Shown here one piece after another: positions 1 through 8,788 of a stretch of DNA of 24,763 nucleotides (positions are counted from its first letter, which is position 1; every line of letters starts with the position of its first letter). A program made the translations under genes and the position numbers. The stretch comes from Balamuthia mandrillaris (lineage: Eukaryota > Discosea > Longamoebia > Balamuthiidae): NCBI GenBank assembly GCA_031835245.1, contig JAVKOQ010000602.1, positions 1-24,763 of the forward strand, given 5' to 3'. The notes below the pieces were generated by a model, which worked only from the letters and a program-made list of their open reading frames with translations, was not told the origin of the DNA and ran no database searches.

Positions 1-2714
1 TGTGCTCGTGCTTTGATTCGTTGGCCCTGCTTGTTAACCTTTTGAAGCTTGTTGATATAACCATCGATGGCGTCTCTGTCAACTGGCTTGAGAATGGCAG
101 GGCTGGTTGCAAGCGAAGACACAGGCTCAGGATCTAACAGTAGGGGTTCTTCCTACAATGTGAGAAAGAGGGAGAGAGAGAGAGAGAAGAGTTAGCCCTT
201 CGCTTCTTTCGTTGCTTTAGCTGAAGGCTGCGTACAGTAAAGAGCCCATTATCATTCTCCTCCTCGTCTTCTGAACTGAGCAAGGCGTCAAGTTGTTCAA
301 CAAGGCCTGCTTGCTTGCGAAATGGAGTGGACTGAAAGATGTCATCGTTGTGGCCTTTTTCCACTTTTTCTAACATCTGCCTCAGTTTCCGTTTTCTACG
401 ATTTGTACCAAGGTTGTATCCTTCAAGAGTCAGTGGAGAGTCTTCATTCCGCTGTGCTTTTGTTTTCTCCTTTACAGTTGTTTGCCTTGTTGCTTTTTTT
501 GCTGTTCATTTGGAGAAACAGGTTAATTATCTAATTAACACGACGCGTAGCCACAAGACAAACCTGCGGGATATAGCATCTGGTATTTCTCAAAACATTC
601 TTTGGCGTTTTTGCCAGGGACGCATAATGCAACTTCATCCCAAAAGGAACTGCGTGAGGGGGTAACTCTCCTCTGTGCAGATAATAAGGCTTTCACTTGC
701 TGCAGGTTGTAATTGATAAAATGTGAGAGAAGAAGCGAGCACGGCGAAGATAATGCCTACCTCTTTTGTCCATGCGAAATCTTCCGGGTTGGGCTGTTCA
801 TCATTTGTTGCATTGGTAGGGCTCTTTCTCTGTGAAGGTCTTTTCTTTTCTTGTTCACTCGCAGTTTTTCGTTTTTGTGTTTGCCGTTCTCGTTTTGTTT
901 TCTGCGATTCAGGTTTGCGTTTTCTATTTACACGTGCCTTGACGGTTTTGTCGGAGTCACCATCATTCTTTTTCTTTTGCGCCTTCCTGGTGCTCGCTTT
1001 GGTTGCTGTTTTCTTGTCAGTTTTTGAGGAAGTGGTAGCGGTGGCTGTACTGGCAATGGTGGTGGAAGTAGTAGTGGCTGCAGCTGTGGCTGTGGCTGTG
1101 GTTTTGGTTGTGGCGTTTGTACGGCGCGGTCTTGTTGATTGTTTTTTATTTGTACTGGCTGTGAGGGTAGACGTGGGGGCGATTGGTAGTCTTTTAGATT
1201 TAGAACTTGGGCTATGCACCAAATACTCTGGCATAGGAGAGATAGCTTCGGATATGCCTATCAACGACCGGAAGCGGCCATTAAAAACTGGATTCTGATT
1301 GCTCCAGTAAGCCAACACTGGTACGAGCTTTCTACCTCTTCTGGATGTGGCCACAGTGAGCTCCCGAGTGCCTTCAGGAGATGAAGGAGTAGCTTCTGCA
1401 GTTGCTGTTGATGTTGTGCATAGTGTTCGCAAAGAGATGATCTCGCGATCTAGCCCCCTTGGCCGGGTTTTTGATGAAGGCCTTTTTGGTTTTGGCAGGT
1501 TGGCAGATTTGGGTTGCTGTGATGCCTCTTTCCGAGTTTTGTCGTTATGTGTGTCCTCTGTTTCTTTTTCGCCTAAATCCTGTGTTTCTTCAGATGTTTC
1601 TTCAACTTCTTCTTGACTAGCTTCCTTGTTCTTTCCTTCTGGGTGTGCGTCTTGATTCCGAACATCCTCTTCAAACGAATCGTCAAATGATAGCAGCTGC
1701 GGTTGGTATGGTGTGGAAGAAGTTGAGCGTTGGCATGTTGGCGTTACAGGATCTTGTTGTCGAACTAACCCCTCGTGCTCTTCTGAATGTTCTTCTTGTA
1801 GTTGGTCCATTTGTTCTTCTGGCCGTCCTTCTCTTTCGCCATTAACTTCCAACCGATTCACACACTCATCGGTTTCTTCGTCCACGTTTCTAATAGGATC
1901 TATGAAACGGAATGGAGAATCCTCATTCTCACTATCAGCGACCTCGTCTTCTTTGTGGTTTGTATTCTGATTGCCCGCACTACCCGAAATACTTAGCTTG
2001 TTGTTCGTAGAAGCAACTCGCCACTCCAATGTTAACTCTTCCTGGTCTGGTCGGTAAGTGGAGGCTTGACTACATGCAGGCGGGGCATTCGCTAGCTCTT
2101 TATCAATGATCTCCTTCCAAGTAGGAGGGAAGCCTTGAAGGAATTGTTTCCAAATGGCAGGATTGACGCCAAAGCTATCTTTAGTTCCAAAATAAAAGGT
2201 GAATTTTAAGAAATGCATCTCACAACAACAATAACAACAACAACAAACGTGATTGTACCCCATTTGGTTAAGAGTGGGCTTGAAATCTCCATTTTGCCAA
2301 CTAGTATATACAGGCTCCCAGACTTGGTCTTCAGCTCCTTCGGGCCAACTCGCGTTGCGATCGGAGAACTGTGCCATAACTGATCTGTTTGGACGTCGAC
2401 GCGTATGCCCTCTACTATCACACCAACTTTGCCTCCATTTAGCGCAGGCTACAGACGAGAGTGATGGCATAAGACGATGAGGTCAGTGCTTGAACCATAC
2501 AACCAGGGCGGTAAGGCAAGTGATAAATACCAGCACAATCCAATTAGCTAGCTTGATGTTTTTGCGACTTGACGGCTCAGGCAGGGGATCATCATTTGCT
2601 GCGTTTGTACGGTTTCTCTTGCCACAACATGCTGCAGCATCTATTTGGTTTCCATTCGCAGTTCCCCTATGTTCATCACGATCTTTTACTCCGCCTTGCT
2701 GTGTTTCTCGTTCT

Positions 2715-2781
<67 letters not shown>

Positions 2782-3671
2782 CTTGCGATTTCCACTGCTC
2801 TTGCTCTTGCTCTTGCTCTTGCTCTTGCTCTTGCTCTTGCTCTTGCTCTTGCTGCGCTCTTCCTCTTGCTCTTCCTCTTGCTCTTGCTCTTGCTCTTGCT
2901 CTTGCTCTTCCTCTTGCTCTTCCTCTTGCTCTTGCTCTTCTTGAAGCTGCTGGACTATTCGTTGAGCTTTATTTTCATGATTTTCTTCTCCGCTTTGTCT
3001 CCCTACTCGCTCTTGTCCTTGCTCTTCCAATTCTTCGTGCTCCTTTTTCTTTGGCGTGCCGTGTTTGTTTCCTTGCGTTGTTCCATTTTCTTGTTCTTGC
3101 TGATTTTCCTTCTCCATTTGTTTCTCTTTACTGACACTGTCCAATGAAACACCGAACTGTTTGTCATTCTGCGCTTCTGCCGTCTTCATTTTTTGCGTTG
3201 AACCATTCAAATTACTTTCGTGTCCAGTTTTAAAAGCAGGACTGAAGCTGGTAGGCGGTCTAGCATAAAACAAAGAAAGCAACCACTCGCTCAATTAATG
3301 TTGTGTCCAAAAAGGGGGAGCAAGACGAAAGAAACCTGATAGTGGCCTTAAGTATGGCCGGTATTGGAGAAACAGGTTGTAGCATGGCAGACCAAGAGTC
3401 AAAAGTTCTGGTAGTTGTGGTCTCTGCTTGTTGCATCGGTGAAGTGATCGATGCTTTCTGAAGACTCGCCTTACGTTGTTGCTGTATGACCTGGGAAAGA
3501 AAGTTGAGCATCGTGATGAAGTTTCGATGCAAGGAGGTTTCTTGCCTGTGGCACTGGGCTGGAAAGAACAAAGTCGCTGAATTGTTTGCTGATTTGCTCC
3601 TCGTTGCGCTTGTGGGTTTGAGGTGTACTAAAGCCTTGAAGGCGACTGAACTTTGCTTTCGGCGGGCTTAG

Positions 3672-3716
<45 letters not shown>

Positions 3717-3996
3717 GATTAGATAGTGCTATTACCATTGAGAAAATGGAGGATTAGTACAGAGAAGCAGGCGTTTTGGGCAATGAATGCTCAAATGTGT
3801 TTGTGCGTTGATGCGAAGAATGAGGAGGAGGCCTCATCTCGGTGGGGAGAGACGAGAGGAGCGACAAAGGAGGAGGCGCTCCAGTCACAACAGCGGTTGG
3901 GACTTTCTGCACAGACTTTCTGCGCGTGCTCCCACGAGCTGCAACAAAAATCCCATTCCCATGGGCTCTCCCACCGGCCGGCGCGTCCTGCTCCAT
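1..3996 (-). CDS. KNL2: KNL2/MIS18BP1-like kinetochore protein (SANTA, CENP-C-like motif, SANT/Myb); 3' end beyond the window
   Basis: Members of this family bring the MIS18 complex and new CENP-A to centromeres. Exons on the minus strand, 5' to 3': 3996-3761 (tentative), 3666-3336, 3259-2531, 2448-2259, 2178-761, 699-564, 501-236 and 152-1, all with GT-AG borders; the last five join in one frame. The SANTA domain runs from NWIVL (about 2545) through VEGIRV, WHSSPI, TKSGSLYILVGKM and FLQGFPPTWKEIID (about 2090). A CENP-C-like motif RRGRKLVPVLAYWSNQNPVF lies at about 1342-1283. The SANT/Myb domain starts with FAWTKE at 778-761 and continues after an intron with FWDEVALCVPGKNAKECFEKYQ (to 564). 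The C-terminal tail keeps DDIFQSTPFRKQ and ILKPVDRDAIDGYI. The N-terminal half is low-complexity Gln/Glu-rich. Two weak points: exon 3666-3336 is open in two frames, and exon 3259-2531 contains a frame conflict at the Gln-Glu repeat. Family assignment is firm; the first three exons are not. Confidence 0.85.
170..188. repeat. (GA)n tract, intron of KNL2-like gene
   Basis: A short GA run on the plus strand, CT on the sense strand, inside intron 235-153, placed shortly before the 3' splice site. Confidence 0.9.
1255..1345 (-). other. CENP-C-like (CENPC-k) motif in the KNL2-like protein
   Basis: The segment SRRGRKLVPVLAYWSNQNP followed by VFNGRF matches the pattern known from plant KNL2 and non-mammalian MIS18BP1: basic Arg-Arg-x-Arg, a proline, then Tyr/Phe-Trp, and an xNQxPV stretch. 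In those proteins the motif binds the CENP-A nucleosome. It sits between SANTA and SANT/Myb, the order seen in frog and chicken MIS18BP1. Confidence 0.75.
2259..2545 (-). other. SANTA domain, N-terminal and central part (exon ends 2545-2531 and 2448-2259)
   Basis: The SANTA (SANT-associated) domain is known only from KNL2/MIS18BP1-type proteins. It starts with the conserved aromatic in LANWIVL just before a phase-0 intron (2530-2449), then continues with VEGIRVDVQTDQLWHSSPI and SGSLYILVGKM. The remainder, DSFGVNPAIWKQFLQGFPPTW, follows after the intron 2258-2179. Without splicing these parts lie in different frames, which is why the domain is easy to miss in a plain translation. Confidence 0.88.
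2707..2943 (-). repeat. Hexanucleotide repeats coding Gln-Glu tracts in the KNL2-like gene
   Basis: On the plus strand there is a run of CTGCTC units (about 2716-2780) and a longer run of CTTGCT/CTTCCT units (about 2800-2943). On the coding (minus) strand both can read as alternating Gln-Glu, but the frame giving Gln-Glu in the first block and in the second block differs, with the change near 2850. The frame that enters the SANTA exon is the one reading QEQEQERETQQGG. Confidence 0.85.
3674..3712. repeat. (GA)n tract, 39 bp
   Basis: Perfect GA dinucleotide run on the plus strand. It lies in intron 3760-3667 of the minus-strand KNL2-like gene, so it reads CT directly ahead of the acceptor gctaag. 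Confidence 0.92.
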
Positions 3997-4196
3997 TTCG
4001 CAAAAGGCCAACCACCACTACCCTCAAAGCCGCTGCTGCTGCTGCTGCTTTTCTTCTTGTGCTACTTTTTTGTTGTGTTGCTTTTTTTTGTTGAGTTACG
4101 TCATTTACCCTTTAAAAGGAGAAACTGACGTCATTTATTCTTTTTTAGGGTAATGATGACGTCGGAAAATAGGTTCAAAAGAAAAAGGGAACAAGA
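3997..4196. promoter_or_regulatory. Divergent promoter region between KNL2-like and EXPERA genes, with three CRE/ATF-like sites
   Basis: This 200 bp gap separates two head-to-head start codons (3996 minus, 4197 plus). It holds TTACGTCATTTA at 4096-4107, TGACGTCATTTA at 4126-4137 and TGACGTC at 4157-4163. The spacing is 30 and 31 bp, close to three helical turns, so a set of bZIP factors could sit on one face. A GCT triplet run (about 4032-4049) and T-rich stretches are also present. Binding by bZIP (CREB/ATF type) proteins is inference from the motif. Confidence 0.55.
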
Positions 4197-4988
4197 ATGG
4201 CGGTTGGCGCGAAGAGAGGGTATGCGGCGCCGGGATGGATGTTGTTCTGGCTGTATGTCGGTTCTTTGATCGTTTTGTGGGATGCCAGCTACATACTTTT
4301 GCGCCCGCGAACCATGAAAGGAGGTGACTTGGAGACCTTTTGGTATCCCTGTACGCTTTCAGCTTGTGCTCCTCCTGTTTTCGCCGTAATGAGCAACTGC
4401 TTAGCCTTCTCCTTGTTCTCTTTCTCACTCGCACCGCAGATCAGACCTACATTTTGGCAGACAAGCGCTACGGAGACCTTAATGACAGCTTTGGCATTGC
4501 CCAGTCCTGGTGCGTTTCCTTCCTCTTCAGCTTCCATCTGGCAGCAACTAATTCATTATTTGGTAGGATGAACCTTGTTGAAGTGGCCATTTGCCTCATT
4601 GGCTTATTCCAGGTTTGTGTTTGGCCTTCTTTTCCTATAATTCTCTTATCTATCAATACCAACCTCAAAGAACAAAAAAACACAACAGTATCACAAAGGC
4701 AACTCTTCTGCGCCATTCTACTTCTTCGTGAGCCAACTGATGTGTGGCGCAAAGACCGTGCTCTACTTCTTGACGGAGGTCTGTAGCGGCTTCGAGTTCA
4801 CGGGCCATTCCTTGCAACAAGGAGACCATCTCAGGTTCTACACCCAATTTGTGCTGCCGAGCAGCTTTTGGGTTATCTTTCCCTTGTTGGTGTGCATCAG
4901 CATTGGACGTCACTTTATAGGATTATTGAAGCAATCCTCAGCATCATCATCATCACAAAACCAGAACAATAGAAAGAAAGTCCAGTGA
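4197..4988 (+). CDS. EXPERA-domain (emopamil-binding-like) membrane protein
   Basis: Exons 4197-4350, 4440-4509, 4567-4612 and 4689-4988 give 189 residues. The EXPERA domain is a four-helix bundle found in sterol delta8-delta7 isomerase (EBP), EBPL, TM6SF and TMEM97. Visible marks: helix 1 WMLFWLYVGSLIVLWDASYI (about 14-33), the loop PRTMKGGDLETFWYPYQTY, the family core DSFGIAQSWMNLVEVAICL, helix 3 around FFVSQLMCGAKTVLYFLTE, and helix 4 FWVIFPLLVCISI near the C-terminus, ending in a polar tail. It is expected in the ER or another endomembrane. Which subfamily it belongs to (true isomerase or a binding/transport relative) cannot be settled here. The gene shares a divergent promoter with the KNL2-like gene and ends only 46 bp from the oppositely oriented kinase gene. 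Confidence 0.85.
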
Positions 4989-5034
4989 AGGAAAAGATAG
5001 TTTCACCTTGTTGTAGCTGTTGTTATAAGAATGG

Positions 5035-5209
5035 TCAAAGTTTCAAGGCGAGAAGAGCAGCTGCTACTTCGGCAGAACACGAGGGTATAATAGGGCATGC
5101 TTTGGGATACCGTTGTAACATCTTCGTTTTGAACTTTTGTGCCAACACACTTCCTTCGTGGGTAAAGTTTCCTCCATGAAGTACCAACTACGATACAGGT
5201 GTAAACGAG

Positions 5210-5243
<34 letters not shown>

Positions 5244-5970
5244 TTAACGAAAGTTGCTGATGCTTAAAAGCAGTTGTGCCAACGTTACCGGAAACCCTTC
5301 TGCTCCCAGTCCCAACTTTTTAATAACTGCTTCGGCACTGTTTGCCAATCCTTCGCTCTGTTGCTCCAAGATTTGCTCTGCAACTGTAACATTACCGTTA
5401 GGATGTGCAATTCTCTTCTGTGACAGCAAGAACAAGAATAAAACAAACCAGCATCGCCTTGTCGTGCGCACTTTGCAGCAAGAGGAGCTAACTTCGCAAA
5501 ACGTTCCCACTTGGTGTCCTGGTAAGCCCACGGGATAAGTTCCTCCACAGCATTCAAACCAAGCTGCTGCAATACAGCTTCTGTTAGCAAGGTGGCTGGA
5601 GCAGTGCCGTCCTCAGCCCATGTCACCGCCTTAAGGATAGCTTGTCCTATCTGATAGCCGCCTCCTTCATCTCCCAAAAGGGGTCTTTGGTCGGGCGTGA
5701 GAGAGAGGGTATGAAAGCGATAGAGAGAAGAGAAGAGAAGAGAAGAGAAGAGAAGAGAAGAGAAGAGAAGAGAAGAGAAGAGAAGAGAAGAGAGAAGAGA
5801 AGAGAAGAGAAGAGAAGAGAAGAGAAGAAAGAGAAGAGAAGAAAGAGAAGAGAAGAGAAGAGAAGAGAAGAGAAGAGAAGAGAAGAGAAGAGAAGAGAAG
5901 AGAAGAGAAGAGAACGACAAAGAGAATGACAACGAGAAGAGAAGAGAAGAGAAAGACAAAGAGAAGAGAA

Positions 5971-6009
<39 letters not shown>

Positions 6010-6667
6010 AACTACAGAGAGAGAGAGAGAGAGAGAGAGAAGAGAACTGAAGCAGAAGGATTGAAACGGTACAAACCCCCATCCACTGGCCCTTGCTTTG
6101 TCGCCTGCTTTGTTGTAGCCGAGTGCGATGCAGCCTGTTCCACTTATCACAACTACGCCAAAAAGTTCCCCGCCAGTTCCGCTGAACATGAAACGTTTGA
6201 CGCCGGTCAAACACGCAATAGCGTGAGGTGAGGGAATAAGCAGCAGTACCTACCCAGCAAGGGCAGCAACAGCGTCGTTGTGGATGTGGATGGCTGTTGT
6301 TGAGTCCACCAAAGGAGCAAGCCACTGCCTCATCTCTTCTTTGTCCGCTTCTCTGTCTACGCCACTGGCGCCGACACATACCGCCACCACTAAACGGACC
6401 ACAGCCATTCGTCAAACACCAACCAAGAGATCAGACAAAATGCCTTCACAAACCTTGATCTGAGGTGCAGCCCGAATTCTCCAAGGCAAGACGAACGGCC
6501 TCCTGCAAGTTGGTCTTTGCCGTCTCAACCCCAACGCTGTTCTTGTTGGTACAACCGCTGGTGCCTCTGGCTATCACGCTACCATTGGCATCTACGCAAA
6601 CGGCCACAGTCTTGGTGCCGCCGCCATCAATTCCAACCCAAGTCTTCCTCTTTCCTTGCTCTTCCAT
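5035..6667 (-). CDS. NAGK: N-acetylglucosamine kinase (BadF/BadG/BcrA/BcrD ATPase family)
   Basis: The enzyme phosphorylates N-acetylglucosamine to the 6-phosphate with ATP, salvaging amino sugar in the cytosol. Exons (minus strand): 6667-6454, 6389-6254, 6181-6077, 5684-5449, 5383-5289, 5187-5035; 312 residues, one frame. Motifs in order: phosphate-1 loop GIDGGGTKT near the N-terminus, VGASGVDREADK, the HNDAVAALAGGTGG sugar and phosphate-2 region, VVISGTGCIALG, GWGPLLGDEGGGYQIGQ, and the C-terminal adenosine part LVLHGGNFTHEG plus SAEVAAALLALKL. I chose ATG 6667 because homology begins there; an in-frame ATG at 6751 would add 28 Arg/Glu-rich residues coded by a GA-rich tract. The gene ends tail to tail with the EXPERA gene. 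Confidence 0.92.
5212..5241. repeat. (GA)n tract in last NAGK intron
   Basis: GA run on the plus strand inside intron 5288-5188 of the minus-strand kinase gene; CT on the sense strand. Confidence 0.92.
5706..6045. repeat. GA-rich minisatellite filling NAGK intron 3 (AGAAG pentamers and GA dinucleotides)
   Basis: About 340 bp of pure purine on the plus strand: long runs of the pentamer AGAAG broken by AGAAA and ACGAC variants, then two GA dinucleotide runs. It occupies nearly all of the 392 bp intron 6076-5685. The six-frame reading gives Arg-Glu-Glu-Lys or Leu-Phe-Ser proteins that are artefacts. Confidence 0.95.
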
Positions 6668-6681
6668 CTTTGCTTTACTTG

Positions 6682-6712
<31 letters not shown>

Positions 6713-6746
6713 TCTCTCTTCTCTTTCTTCGCTTCTCTCTTCTCTC
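6682..6746. repeat. CT-rich tract at the 5' end of NAGK
   Basis: Plus-strand CT and TTCTCTC repeats just upstream of the preferred NAGK start, so GA on the sense strand. It is either 5' untranslated leader or codes a charged N-terminal extension from ATG 6751. It has the opposite polarity to the intronic tracts. Confidence 0.85.
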
Positions 6747-6798
6747 GACATGAAAAATACTGCACGATTTTAGGGGACAGAAAAAAAAAAGAAACATG

Positions 6799-8382
6799 TT
6801 ACGTGGACGAAGAGAGAGAACTGAGCTGTTGGTCGTATTTGGAAGTGGGCAAGGATCGCTTTTTGCAGAGGGAGATGATGCTCTTTAGCACGTCTCGTTG
6901 TAAGTTGGCATCGTTGAAATCTCTAACGAAGTCCAGAAGTGCTTCCAAATAGGCCACAAAGACTTCCTCATCACCTTGTTCCAGTCCATATCGCTGCCAA
7001 TCCAGTTGAAAGATTAAGAGAAGGAAGGGAGAATAAGGAAGGTGGAAGACGATAACGTACCTTGATAATTCTCATAGCTTCTGTGGCCACAGTATGAGCA
7101 GTTTCAGCCCCAGATGTCTCTCTCAAGGCCTTTGTAAGCTGTGCAACGCACATAACAGTACGTAAGTTCACTGGTTGTTGGGCACTCTCTTGTCTTGCCA
7201 TATCAAGGTAGCGCCGCAGAGGACCCACCGCCTGTTATTGTCTCCCGCAAAGAAAAGAAAGAAGAAGCAGGATAAATAAGAACACCAAAACAAAAGATGT
7301 CTGTTTTGAAAAGAGTGAAAAAGGGAACAGACCTTCTCGAGCATGCCAAGTTCAGCATAAGAGAGACCAAGGTAAGCATAGAAGCTAACCTGTAGCTCTG
7401 GCAGGAGTGAATGCGCAGTAGCAGTAGAGGACTCCAATGGCTCCAAAAACTGTATGGTGCCCTTGAAGTCCTTACAAGAGAAGCAGAGCTCTCCCAGGAG
7501 GGCCACAATGTTGGTCTCCAGAATTTGAGCCTGCGTGGCGGGCTTCGCCTCAGCGACGAGCTGCTGAAAGCGTGCCAGGAACTGGGAGCCCCTCTGTTGT
7601 GAGCTCGTGAGGTGATAGCAGTTGCGCAGCATGAGAAGGTAGCGGGAGACCAGTGTGAGCTGCACCTCGGCCACTTGTCGGGGAGTCTCTATGTACTTGA
7701 GGAGACCCGCCTCAAAGAGAGGGATGGCGTAGGGGGCATTACCTGTGGCAAAGTGCAGTAGCGCCATCTCGATCTCTATGGGGCCTTCCAGCTCCGAGTG
7801 AATGGCCTTGGCTAATGCCAAACTGCTAGAATAACACTGCGTTCAAGTAGAGAAGTTACTTTTTTTCCCTGGGAAGGAAACAAGAACAAGAAGAGTGGTA
7901 TAGTACCTCTAGGGCTTCCTGTGCTTTGGCGACATCAACGCCGGTAGGAGTGACTCCGCTTTGTGCAAGAAGCGTGCCCATTATGTACAGCAGGTTGATC
8001 TGTGAGGGCTTATCCTGCGCAGCGCTAGCCTTTCGCAGCGCATGGACTAGCTCCCCCCACTGCATCGTTGATGCCATTTGGAGGGTTATGGTTGCTGTAC
8101 CAGCGGGAACTCTGGTCGCGGGCTTGGAGCTTTGTGAAGAAGAGAGGGATTGTGTTGGGGGTTAGAGGAAGAAAGAGAGTGTGGCGGTGGCAGCGATAGG
8201 CAACAAGAAATACAAAGTGAAAAACGAACGAACTTTGTTGTCGATCGTCGGCTAAGGAAGTAGTAAGCAGCCAAACCAACGCCCACCACCCCGATGGCCC
8301 CCAATGTCACCCATAAGCCTGTTCTGGATGGTGCACTGCCCTGCAGGGGCGCTGTCTTGCCGGCACCTATCCTGACGTTCAT
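6799..8382 (-). CDS. Membrane-anchored helical-repeat (TPR-like) protein
   Basis: Exons (minus strand): 8382-8234, 8129-7907, 7836-7333, 7231-7061, 6993-6799; 413 residues. Residues about 22-43 (GLWVTLGAIGVVGVGLAAYY) form one hydrophobic helix followed by Arg-Arg, after a short basic N-terminus: a signal-anchor like those of mitochondrial outer membrane TPR proteins. The rest is alpha-helical with TPR-like periodicity, for example ALLHFATGNAPYAIPLFEAG, LLGELCFSCKDFKGTIQFLE and FYAYLGLSYAELGMLEK, each with small residues at the usual TPR packing positions. I do not recognise the exact family; a TTC19- or Tom70-like organelle role is only inference. It lies head to tail upstream of NAGK with 47-131 bp between them depending on the NAGK start. 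Confidence 0.8.
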
Positions 8383-8788
8383 TATTCTCTCTCACTGGCC
8401 GCTACTTCTTGCTTTTTCTTCTTTACCCTTCACTAGCAGTCGACACATTTTTTCCAGAATACTTATCACAAAAAATCGAAACATATTGTTGAAAAATTCA
8501 AAAAACAGATCTCGGGCCAAGCAGATGAGAGAGGAGAAAGAGGTTTTTTTCCCACTCACTCATTCTTCCCACACGATATGTGGAGAAACGGTGTGCGACG
8601 CAGCAGGTCACTGCTTTTTGCTACTTTGCGAGGAGGAGGAGGAGGAGCCTTGGCCAGCCCTCTCTGGAAGGCCTCCTATGCTGCGTATTCAACAGGTGTT
8701 TTTTGTTTCCACCCCCACCGCCTTCATGAGAGTTGTGGTGGTAGTAGTAGTAGTAAGTAGTACACTTTGACTGACTTGCTTTGTTGCC
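8383..8788. other. Intergenic stretch without a recognisable gene
   Basis: Holds the presumed upstream region of the minus-strand TPR-like gene, an A-rich patch around 8465-8510, a short GGA triplet run (about 8629-8648) and a GTG/GTA run (about 8735-8760). No conserved coding signal was seen on either strand. Confidence 0.5.

Noticed and set aside
723-1298. Long plus-strand open frame of hydrophobic Val/Phe-rich protein
   Set aside because: It is the antisense shadow of the Thr/Lys/Ala-rich part of the KNL2-like exon 2178-761, with no conserved motif.
2206-2421. Separate small minus-strand gene of about 70 residues
   Set aside because: It is the middle of the SANTA domain; splicing at 2448 and 2259 joins it in frame to the flanking exons of the KNL2-like gene.
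2490-3147. Plus-strand frames rich in Cys-Ser or Leu-Ala repeats
   Set aside because: Products of the CTGCTC/CTTGCT hexanucleotide arrays read on the wrong strand.
5642-6231. Arg-Glu-Glu-Lys and Leu-Phe-Ser repeat proteins
   Set aside because: Translations of the intronic AGAAG/GA minisatellite, which lies wholly inside a NAGK intron.
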